NCBI GenBank assembly: GCA_022925895.1
Contig: JAKSYS010000011.1
Location: 229,727-293,726, forward strand
Direction of reading: 5' to 3'
Origin: Fragilaria crotonensis
Taxonomy: Eukaryota > Bacillariophyta > Fragilariophyceae > Fragilariales > Fragilariaceae
Length of the DNA: 64,000 nt
Within the stretch, counting starts at the first letter, position 1. Every line of letters starts with the position of its first letter. Below, piece after piece: positions 55,579-64,000 of the stretch. The notes beneath the pieces were generated by a model, which saw only the letters and a list, made by a program, of their open reading frames with translations, was not told where the DNA came from and searched no databases. The translations under genes and the position numbers were made by a program.

Positions 55579-57268
55579 TTATGAAGGGGGGAGAGTCCAA
55601 CCTGCATCATTTCGTTGGAGGTCTGGATAAATGGCATGATCATAGGCTAATCTTGCGTCAACGCCAAAGTAGGAATCGACATAATGTCCAGAAATACTGA
55701 TAGAACGATTATGGTTGCGACCGTGACTGTGATGATGCAAGTCTGTGAGTAATGTGTGATCTCTCGCGTCCTCACCAGTTAAAGTTGTGGATAGAGACAA
55801 ATCATCATCTTCCAATCGAAAATGCGACGGCTCTTCCCTGAATCGTTTTCGACTGGGATATTGATGACAATAATTGTGGTGCGATGCTGACGAATCCATT
55901 TTCTTGGTGACTGGGAGGAATGTCCAGTCCCCGTATCGCTTGGGGCGACAGGCTTAGATCAGAACAGGAATCCGTGTTGGGCAAGAGGCTATACGCCGGA
56001 TGACTCATTGGCGACCCCCACGGGGCCGGCAGTCGGTGAAATTCGTGGTGAGTTTGCGACGCAAATGACAGGGACCGTAGTCGTCCGTCATTGCCCTGTT
56101 CATCATCATTAAGAGCTGCAGCATCATCTCCCAAGGTTGGGGGCAGTCCAAATTGTGACCGTCTTTGTCTCTCGACTTGAGCGTGGATCGTCGCCAGTAG
56201 CATCTTGGTGAATTCCAATCCCATGCCAATTGGAGAACACTTTTCCGCCTCCGTCAGTTTTGGGTATCCAACAGACTCATATGCCAAATGCTTCTCTAAA
56301 CCGTTTTCGTCTCCTGATTTGTTAACGTCATTGCCATGACATGATTTCACTGCTTGTGCTCCTATTATTGCTGCGGTTTCGCGCGCCTCCGACGCCTTGA
56401 TTCGTTTCTTTTGATGCATCATGGCACGAAAGGATAGAAAGGCTGCCATTTCTCCCGGTCCCAGTGTATCGGGATTCATGAGTTCCCGCAGTTGGAATAC
56501 AATATTGGCATTCAGAGCGCGCCATGTATTGACAGTACAATCCTTATTTCGTGGAACATTTAAGTTCGACGTGAGTGTTTTGACTGTCTGCATCCAAGAA
56601 TCATAGCCTTCCAAAAAATCTTTGAGATTTCGTTCTTTATTTTTCCTGTATTTCTGCAAGTGACTTTTAACATTGGCACTTGTGATTGTAGCTGGGCTCA
56701 AAATTGACATGTTTGCATGATTATTGGTCTCGGTGCTACCGTTTTGCAGCGAGTCAAGAATCACTGCAGGGGATGACGTGCGCATTCCAGCCAAGAAGAC
56801 AGCACATGCAAAATCTCTGTGTTGTTCGGCAGTCCATGACCCCACCCCTACTGCCAATAATGATGATATTGTCGTTGCTGGCTGTGCCTTTGTTTCGGTT
56901 TCTGGTGTTACCGGATGACTTCTCTCATGATAATCTGGTACTCGTACTGATAGTGACGGTGATGATACTGCTGCAGCAGATGCGGATACAGCACATTGTT
57001 GCGTTTCCAGTACATGTACCGTGTCGAAGCAAGGGACAAGCGTCGATGAGCCATCATTATCGTCGTCATGAGAAAGAATGAGCTTCGGTCGTTTCACAAC
57101 AGTTGTTATGGATTCCACTGGCAAAGAGGGTGGGATCGTTTCTCCCTTCGCCTCTCGCTTCAAGCCACGCGTACCGGTACTTGTTGTCGGAATTGTCGTA
57201 CCACCATCGGTTGTACTGCTATTACTGGTGACACTACCAACAGCACTGTTCTGCGATGTCGATGGCAT
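55579..57268 (-). CDS. GARP/MYB-like (SHLQKY) regulator, copy 2, one-base frame break
   Basis: ATG at 57266-57268; ~563 residues when both frames are joined. Residues ~145-212 are the MYB-like domain (SWTAEQHRDFACAVFLAGM ... NVKSHLQKYRKNKERN), longer in its middle than in copy 1. The downstream blocks FLEGYDSWMQTVKTLTSNL, VFQLRELMNPDT, GEMAAFLSF and YESVGYPKL parallel copy 1. After IPPSHQEN the first frame runs into unrelated sequence ending at 55805; the other frame gives HHNYCHQYPSRKRFREE and continues with copy-1-like sequence to 55579. The break is at the AAAA run (plus 55899-55902), where one A fewer joins the frames. Either a real frameshift allele or a base error. The N-terminal ~140 residues are low in complexity. 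Confidence 0.8.
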
Positions 57269-57271
57269 CAC

Positions 57272-58041
57272 TTAACGAGTGCAAGGCTGTAGATGCGTAC
57301 TTTGTACTCCAAGTCCGAACACGTACTACTGTAAGTCGTAAAGAGGTTGAAACACCAGCTATCGTACAATCTGTCGAGTACTGGTACCGTACTAAAGCCG
57401 CACGCAAGTCGAAATATGAAGATTGGTACAGAATGTACATGCACGTCGTCGTCAGTCGAATGCAGATTCTTGTTTTCACTCGAAGAGAACTCAAAACTTC
57501 AGTGTGTGCTACGAAGAAACCGGTACATATAGGTTACTTGATGTGGTTGTCGAATGGACATTGAGAATTTTATGAGTTGTTCGAATCTTATCATTTTTTG
57601 TTGGCTCTCATGGGCTGCCACCAAAGGGGTGCACGTTTCAAATGGGTGCACGCCTGAGTTGTCAACACATGGTGTCTCCTCTATATCCCACAAATGCACC
57701 TGTGTCGTCGCAGTACCTGGTAGACGTCCAAGTACAACACCATATAGTAAATAGTACTCCGAAGTAATCCATAATCCACTCGTATGACGTCTCTGTTGCA
57801 AGCAGAGTTCCCAAGAGATCCATAGCATATATATATAAATTACACTGCCCTCCAATGTATGAAAGTGCGCCGCCACGTTCTTGGGAAGGAAATTCCTTTT
57901 CAATTATTGGAGTATACTCTGCTCCGAGTACAGCCCCTCTTCCTTAACGGATGCTAGTCAGCAGCACCTGAGCAAGGAGAAGTCGTAGTACTTGGCGCCG
58001 TCAGCAAATCCGCGAGGGTTTACGAGCCTGAAGGAAGACCT
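57272..58041. other. Intergenic, no gene recognised
   Basis: Upstream region of the second GARP/MYB-like gene. The 134-codon minus frame at 57499-57903 has no motif. Confidence 0.4.
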
Positions 58042-59250
58042 TCAAGATGGCAAGCAGTTCCTAGCGTTGACATCGGCCTCCGAATCATCCATTCTAGTAT
58101 CCACGAATCTCCGCTCATGATCAAAGTTCGGGATCACAACGGTATGGACATCAGCCGAATTATCCATCTCCAGGATATAAAATGCAGCCACAGCGGTAAG
58201 CACAAATTCTATTGGACCAATGTTGTGTGCCACTTGGATGGGAAGTCCAATCATAATGTAAAAGAGACCGGCCGTGTTCACCAGAGTGTCCAGTGCGTAG
58301 CGAAGCAGCAATGTGGCCATGGTGATTTCTCCCTCGGATGCCCAACGAAAATCATCCTCCAACAGGTCCACCCCCAAAAAGAAAAATGCCCAATACGTCG
58401 GTGAACTGAACAATCCCGAAGGCCGATTCGCGAGTTGTCGTTTGGCAGGAGCACCACCCAATTGAATGGATTGTCGCCACTGTGGGCGTATCGTTTCAAG
58501 TGAGATTCCTTGTCACCGCTCAATTTGCCCGCAATGTAGGTCACCAACAAGAACATGCCGGCATAGTAATAGGCATACAAACGAGGTTGTTCGTTGAAAT
58601 CTGGTTTGCCTCGATCCCACAGACCCCACACGTACATGCCCAACAACATGATTTGACTTGTTCCGACAAGAACAACTCGAGCCAACGGTTCGTCGGGATC
58701 AGCAAACAGAGAGTGGACTTCAAAAGTGCGAAGACAGGCCTCAACGGACGCCAAGCCATGGACATTGCCCATCCTTTTTGTCCGCCAATATTGTTTCCGC
58801 AATGCTTTGAATCGAGACAAGGTCTGAATGGCACCGATAATGATGAGGCTAATTGGAAAGATTGTAATCACAAACATTGTGGTATTGAATTGATTTGGAT
58901 CCCACCCAAGACCAAGAAGGATGGTATCATGCAAGTAAGGACGAGAATAGTTATGGAGAGATTCCTTGCGACGTCCAAACTTCAAAGTCATCTCCTTCAG
59001 TTGCAGCTTGAACAAAGCTACCATCATTATTACGATTGGTCGTTGTCATCCAACCCCATCCCAGCATGACCACGACGATGAGACTTAAAACAACAGCAAT
59101 CATGAATGGAACGTAAGCTGGCGCAACATCAGGAGTGTCATGCTCCATCGCTGTCGCTGTCGTCGTCATGAGGATTCTTTCGACAAAATCAAGAGAACCG
59201 GTCCTCAACAGTGACGGCTCCTCTTGGAGTGCTTTGAATTGCTCCTCCAT
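58042..59250 (-). CDS. Polytopic membrane protein (~7 TM), two frame breaks
   Basis: About 400 residues from ATG 59248-59250 (MEEQFKALQEE) when three frames are joined. Hydrophobic segments in order: YVPFMIAVVLSLIVVVMLGW, MFVITIFPISLIIIGAI, VVLVGTSQIMLLGMYVWGLW, YYYAGMFLLVTYIAGKL, YWAFFFLGVDLL, YALDTLVNTAGLFYIMIGL, IEFVLTAVAAFYILEMD. The frames change at about 58970-58985 (after FEVWTS) and 58455-58470 (NPFN to LGGAPAKRQ), each by one base and without intron signals. I do not recognise the family. It is either an intact gene with local base errors or a recent pseudogene. Confidence 0.55.
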
Positions 59251-59329
59251 CGTAAGCACTGAGCGACTCTTATACGTTACTTGCACAGTATGCGTGAAGT
59301 TTCGCGACTCTACAGTCACTATATTTAGT

Positions 59330-60207
59330 TTATAGCAGTGGAGTATGGTCTCTACTACCAGTAGATGTAATGGAAAACGTATGATATACTAGTAGGAGTG
59401 ATAATGGGAGAATTGTTTTTTGCTACGACCAGTTAATCTACGTGAGTGTACATATACGTCGTACAATGTGCCTTGAAAAGGGTGAAGACTCATTTTTTCA
59501 GAGTCTCCGTACTAACGATGCTACCCGTCAGTGTACTTCGTATTTGTCAAGAGGTTCCGGAATGTTTGCTCACCTCTGGTAATAAAATCATGTATCATGT
59601 GTATCATGTAGCATTTAAGCATGTCCTCCTAAGTTCAAAATTTGGAACCCCAGGAATTCAGAGCACACTTGTATGCCCTCTCTTAATGCATATTTTTAAC
59701 ATCTACAGTACAATTAGATCGTACTACGTAGTCCAGATATGTCATATACGAGCAACCCCAATATACTCACGCCTGACATGTACAAGCACAGTACGCTGTG
59801 CTAAAGTGCTAACCACTGCAAATTGCGACAGCTGGAATCCAAGGTCCTGGCGATGCAAATTCTTGTTCATCGTATCGCATACGATTGAACATTCATTTTT
59901 TCGAACGAGATTCAACGAATCTGAGTACTTATACACCCTGGACGTCTAAATGATTCACAAGAGTGACTGAATCTGTAGCAGGAGCATCAGTAGTACAGAG
60001 TACAAGTACTCCGAGCGCCGAGCACAATGTACTTGGATTCTAGTGACCTCAAACGGACCAGGAAAACGTACCATACTCCAAGCCCTTGACAAGTAAGCAT
60101 GTAGCTGTGTTTCCCCAAACGTCAGGAGTGTTTCAAGTAAGCTATGACACACTCTACTAGACCTGCAGAGTCAATAAATTGATATCTATTCAATTGTTAA
60201 CGTTATG
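59330..60207. other. Intergenic, no gene recognised
   Basis: A 167-codon plus frame at 59446-59949 lacks motifs and has unlikely composition. No RNA gene seen. Confidence 0.4.
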
Positions 60208-61527
60208 CTAATTCTGTGTAAAGCCACCGTCCCAAACGTATTTCAACACGACATGCCACATGACAATATAATCCAACCTGGGGCGCGGGCTTCTTGCCGG
60301 GATGGGAGGGCAACCTTTCGGTTCATCACTATTCCACCACCCATGCTGACGCGGCCCTGGACAGATATTTGTTTGCCTTGAGAAGTAGTGCTCGCGCTTG
60401 ATCAAGATCCAACTCCACCTTTCGTGCATGGCATCACGCTGTTCGTCAATATCATCAATATCATCGTCCGAACCCTCATCTTGCAATGATTCCTTGGTCA
60501 CGGCCACAGTCGTTACAGGGACTGGTGCTGGTGCAGTTGGCTTGGCATCAAGGAGGACAAGCAGATGGGCCAATTTCAATTGCGCGTTTATCACGGAGTT
60601 GCGAATCATTTTCTTGTTGAGGAGTTTTGGAATGTCTCCATAGTCATCTTCTTGATCGTCAGTAACATCCGTGTCATCCTCGTCCGTAAGAACAATATCA
60701 TCCTCAACATCCAGTTCCGCCTTGTCATTCTTAATATCAAGCGTTAGCTCATCTTTGACTTGAGCAATAATGTTTGCTACTTGATCATCTGTCGAGACTG
60801 GGAGTTCTATGGTTGACTTGGGTCGATCGGCATGAGAGTCAACATGGACACCAAGTCCCTTGAGGCCTCTAGTGATATCCTGCATGCGCTCTTCCTCTGA
60901 CTTGAGACTTGGTATCAAGGAACTATTCAATGACTTTAGGCGAGCTTCGAGTGAGCACTGCTGTGCGGATAGTTGTGAAATGTCTGGCATTTCCTGGTCT
61001 TGTGGAGATTGTACATCCTCATCATTCTCCAATTCCTTTGAAAACAAAGTGGAAAAGAGTCGTACTCGCTTTTTCGCTTCGTCGTCTGCCAGTGTGATGA
61101 ATTTTGGGTCTCCGTCCTTATCGGACACATCCTTGGAATCTTCATCCACAAGGGCACGAATCAGTGCCTGCCGTCCTCGATGAAGATATTCCCGACACTG
61201 TGCCTGATACAATTCTAAAATTCGTTCTTCTTCGTCGTTCTGCGGTATCATGTCAATGGCAAGTTGAAAGAGAAGTCCCATGGCATCTCCAAAGCAGAAA
61301 GCGGCTTGCCAAAAGTCATTTGCAGTTTCGTAGTCATTTCCTTCTTTAATGCGATCAAGGACCGTGTCGATTCGAATGATATTATCACCCATTGATCGTC
61401 GTTCGTCGTTGATGATGGTGATGGATGTTGAACGCTGATGGGCGAATGTTGTTCTCAAACATGTCGCAAGTGTCACAATTACTAGGATGCTGCACCCGTT
61501 GCGCATGTTGTGCTTTGTCTGCCACAT
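60208..61527 (-). CDS. Acidic protein with MIT-like helical domain
   Basis: About 440 residues from the first ATG in the frame (61525-61527); ATGs at 61506 and 61392 are alternatives. From 61506 the N-terminus would be a signal-like segment (CSILVIVTLATCL); from 61392 it begins MGDNIIRIDTVLDRIKEG, right at the domain. That domain (ANDFWQAAFCFGDAMGLLFQ ... ELYQAQCREYLHRGRQAL) resembles the three-helix MIT domain, which binds ESCRT-III tails. A long acidic linker follows with a second helical block (VINAQLKLAHLLVLLDAKP). The last ~60 residues are Trp/Pro/Cys-containing (WSWILIKREHYF, CPGPRQHGWWN). Membrane-trafficking function is inference. Confidence 0.6.
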   Translation of the reverse strand: MWQTKHNMRNGCSILVIVTLATCLRTTFAHQRSTSITIINDERRSMGDNIIRIDTVLDRIKEGNDYETANDFWQAAFCFGDAMGLLFQLAIDMIPQNDEEERILELYQAQCREYLHRGRQALIRALVDEDSKDVSDKDGDPKFITLADDEAKKRVRLFSTLFSKELENDEDVQSPQDQEMPDISQLSAQQCSLEARLKSLNSSLIPSLKSEEERMQDITRGLKGLGVHVDSHADRPKSTIELPVSTDDQVANIIAQVKDELTLDIKNDKAELDVEDDIVLTDEDDTDVTDDQEDDYGDIPKLLNKKMIRNSVINAQLKLAHLLVLLDAKPTAPAPVPVTTVAVTKESLQDEGSDDDIDDIDEQRDAMHERWSWILIKREHYFSRQTNICPGPRQHGWWNSDEPKGCPPIPARSPRPRLDYIVMWHVVLKYVWDGGFTQN

Positions 61528-61897
61528 TGGAATCGTACTGTACTGGTACGCTTGTACTGAATAACGCTTTTCGTCCGCTCCGTAGAATGTGTCTTCCAAG
61601 TTCCACCTGTCGTCTTATGAGAAAACAGGACTCGACGGTAGCCTACCGGTTTCAATGAGCTGACATGCAGCACACAGGACCAGTGATGGCTGTGTAAAAA
61701 TGCCCTACTTGTACGGTACTGTGGACTTGTAGAACTTGCTACTGTCCTAGTCCCTGGGAGATGCGGGAAACGCAATGGTGAGAAGTGTGAAGTGTGACGA
61801 CCCGAATGAAACTTTCTACAGGTCTACTATGGAGTATTCTAACTCAAACCCTGCCACCAGCTTTGGTCCAGTCAACCAGCATCACAATATGTAAACT

Positions 61898-62780
61898 TTA
61901 CATCATACTTATTTCGCCCACAAACCACATCCATGATAGCGTGCCTTTCCTATTTACTGCGATCGTTTCATCGATCGCATTCGTGGCACCATAATCCAGC
62001 AAAACATCACTCCAGCCAGAAACCCACCCAGGAGACACAAGATAGAGTTGTGGTTCGTTGACCGAGACGTAAACAACTTTGGCAATAATACTTGGAGAAG
62101 TAGTTGTGTCTGTGCAAAACTTTGCATCCTTCAGTTCCTTGGGCAGGCGGTCGGAGCTGGGACGGATGTAGAGAGCGTCGTACTGTCCCGCACCTGCAGT
62201 TTTGAAAGCACCCAAGCTATAATGCATTTCCGCAAGGTCATAGAGAAAGAATCTTTCTCGCGAAGAAAGGCTTCCACTTGAAAATGACAAGGAGCACCAT
62301 CGTTATAAACAATAGTGGATGCTTCAACCTGCACGAAGGTAGCCTCCGACAGCACTTTGGTTGCTCCTTGTAGGGCGAGTAGTTCAGCCCCTGAATGTCG
62401 AGTTTAAGGATATCGACGGGCTTGCCAACGCCAGACCTATGGACTACACCGTCAATAGTCAGCGTTGTCTTTCGGACTGGTACGTCGTTAGTGAAATGCT
62501 CTGAATTTTCCTTGAACATTGAATTTCCAGTGTCGCCCCCGGCATAAAAGTCGACTGTGTCGCCCTCCTTGGAACTGAAAACACCAATTGTGACACTGCC
62601 ATGTATCTTTTCGGCACCCTCACGCAAGGATTTCTCATGTTGACTATCGGCCTCCAGCATGAGAAGCGTAGCTCCCGGCCATAGGCTGTGAGCATGCTGG
62701 GACCATTCGCCCTCGTTGGCACCTACATCCACAATCACGCCCGGTTGAAATGAGGTGCATGCGCTTGCCAATGCAGTCAT
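61898..62780 (-). CDS. FkbM-type methyltransferase, two frame breaks
   Basis: About 294 residues when three frames are joined, from ATG 62778-62780. The SAM-binding motif is VIVDVGANEGEWSQHA, followed by LLMLEADSQHEKSL, then ILKLDIQG, the FkbM D-Q/E-G motif. The next frame gives KVLSEATFVQVEAS, and the last gives FFLYDLAEMHYSLGAF and YDALYIRPSS. Frame changes lie at the CCCC run 62388-62391 (one more base restores GAELLALQGATKVL) and at ~62250-62257. FkbM-family enzymes O-methylate sugars or small molecules; substrate unknown. The frame has a stop just upstream of the ATG, so the start is plausible, though a further upstream frame change cannot be excluded. Confidence 0.65.
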
Positions 62781-62963
62781 GAGAGGCGAACAATTCGCTT
62801 TATCAATGACCGCGCAAAGGTTCCCAAAAGGTCACTATAGCTACCAGCGCATTGACCGGACGACTCGTAGGGCGCATGATTGCAACGGTGACAGTAAAGA
62901 GCAAACAGTGTTGATCCTCAAGAGAATGAATTGTGCACGACGCCAAAGCTACGCCCGAAAGGG

Positions 62964-64000
62964 AATGCCTAATGCACTAAAACTTAAGGAGCAAACTAAA
63001 GCCCTAAACCAATCAGAATCCGCGGAGACGTCATAGGAGAGGGGTAAAAATAGTCATCTGAGGTGATCGTTATCTTATACATGCATATAAATGTATATTC
63101 AAATTGCACGCCGGCATCGCAACGCTACGTTTTCAACGTCCAGTTTTGAAATTAGATAAGGAAAATAGTACTGCACTATTAAACTTACGTAGTCCACAGT
63201 AGGTAGAATCACGTAGAAACGGTCTTGAAAAGACTGGTACGCATCCGGATGAGCACAAAACAATTAAATTGTATTTTGCGACAATGGACCCTCAACTGTT
63301 GACAGTTGAGGGTCCATTCTCTTGTAGTTGACCCTTTTTTAACTTTCCAATCTGTATCCTCTATTCATGTAGCAATTGTAGTCTGTCAGTTGTAGTGACC
63401 ATGGAGTGAAGCTGTTTTGATTGATTTTCATCGCATTTTTTCCAAGGGTCTCACCTGACAACAACACCGGCGTACGGAAACATGTTGTATGGCGTACTGT
63501 CGTAGTAGCATTACTCGTACTGAAGTAGTTGCATTCGTATCGATTTACTGTTTTTCATATCAATACATGTCACGTGCTACGTAGTACACACGACGACAAA
63601 CTCCCGTAGACATCCAGTATCAGACGATCGTTGATTTGTCTTCGTAGTATTTCAGGAGCCGATTTGTACGAAGACACGCCAACCTGGTACAATGTATGCA
63701 TACAAGTCCTTGGTGCATACAGATTACGTATATCGTATATATCGTATGCCCATGCATTTGCATAAATGAATGTGAGTTCAAACTCGAATGCACATGAAGA
63801 TCCTCTCTTACATGTGTCTAAGATTATGTATGTATACGAATATGCATGATCGAATTTTTCAAAGCCTCGATCGAAGTGCTTTATTTAGAGAGGGGGTGCA
63901 AATAGTCATTGAGGACGAAACTCGAAATGATGACGTCTCCGCGTGATTCTGATTGGTTTAGTGTTTAGTTTGCTCCTTAAGTTTTAGTGCATTAGGCATT
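62964..64000. mobile_element. Non-coding element with ~71-bp inverted ends, truncated by window edge
   Basis: 62964-63034 and the reverse complement of 63930-64000 match over ~71 bases with about four differences (both begin aatgcctaatgcactaaaac and end gcggagacgtcat). The right end reaches the window edge, so the true terminus and any target duplication cannot be seen. Inside the inverted ends lies a ~28-base direct repeat (63036-63064 and 63887-63914, gaggggNNaaaatagtcatNtgagg-like). The ~0.85 kb interior has no gene but holds a 36-bp palindrome. Likely a MITE or foldback-type element. Confidence 0.75.
63283..63318. repeat. 36-bp near-perfect palindrome
   Basis: 17-bp arms aatggaccctcaactgt and acagttgagggtccatt with a 2-base loop, all pairs matching. 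It lies near the middle of the inverted-end element and would form a strong hairpin in RNA from either strand. Confidence 0.95.

Noticed and set aside
55111-55584. 157-codon plus frame
   Set aside because: No motif, poly-Lys from an A-rich tract, and it lies in the 3' flank of a convergent pair.
63283-63318. A CRISPR-like or terminator hairpin
   Set aside because: Single palindrome in eukaryotic intergenic DNA within an inverted-end element; no array and no bacterial gene context.

Overview
The window looks like nuclear DNA of a diatom, most likely pennate. Reasons: short GT-AG introns (64 to 346 nt), large intron-poor genes, a GARP-type MYB-like regulator family, an LRR protein of the diatom membrane type (cytosolic N-terminus, one membrane segment, IPSEIGLL-type repeats, cysteine cap after a PSSLC motif), a giant Ser/Pro/Thr repeat surface-type protein, and remnants of PIF/Harbinger-like and hAT-like transposases. 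This assignment is inference; no rRNA or marker gene is present.

Layout. 1-5.4 kb: no intact gene; a decayed PIF/Harbinger-like transposase, nested direct and inverted repeats, and a frameshifted cytochrome b5-domain gene. 5.5-14.5 kb: two conserved housekeeping genes head to head, NUP155 (nuclear pore inner ring, minus strand, two introns) and VPS16 (HOPS/CORVET tethering, plus strand). 15.0-16.4 kb: a MORN-repeat protein. 17-20 kb: a broken importin-alpha fragment and a ~0.48 kb tandem repeat. 20.0-21.5 kb: a strikingly G+C-rich, intronless J-domain protein gene, followed by a hAT-like transposase relic. 23.7-27.1 kb: an Arb2-domain protein and a secreted START-like protein. 27.7-28.0 kb: a hAT-type MITE with perfect 16-bp ends and an 8-bp target duplication. 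28.6-31.4 kb: a GARP/MYB-like gene and its 5'-truncated decayed tandem duplicate. 31.5-34.2 kb: a tandem AAA+ ATPase with unusual Walker B motifs. 36.4-38.8 kb: a disrupted membrane LRR gene. 41.1-45.2 kb: an Hrq1-type helicase with a C-terminal MZB/DUF1998 region. 46.5-54.5 kb: the giant repeat protein. 55.6-57.3 kb: a second GARP/MYB-like gene. 58.0-59.3 kb: a polytopic membrane protein. 60.2-61.5 kb: an acidic MIT-like protein. 61.9-62.8 kb: an FkbM-type methyltransferase. 63.0-64.0 kb: an element with inverted ends that reaches the window edge.

The window mixes conserved eukaryotic genes (pore, vesicle tethering, helicase, AAA+), whose long reading frames are essentially intact, with lineage-specific surface and signalling genes that are broken by one-base frameshifts, many in short homopolymers. 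In the giant repeat gene two of the breaks fall in repeat units exactly one base shorter than the 120-base unit. Whether these are assembly errors or real allelic or pseudogene lesions is the main open question.
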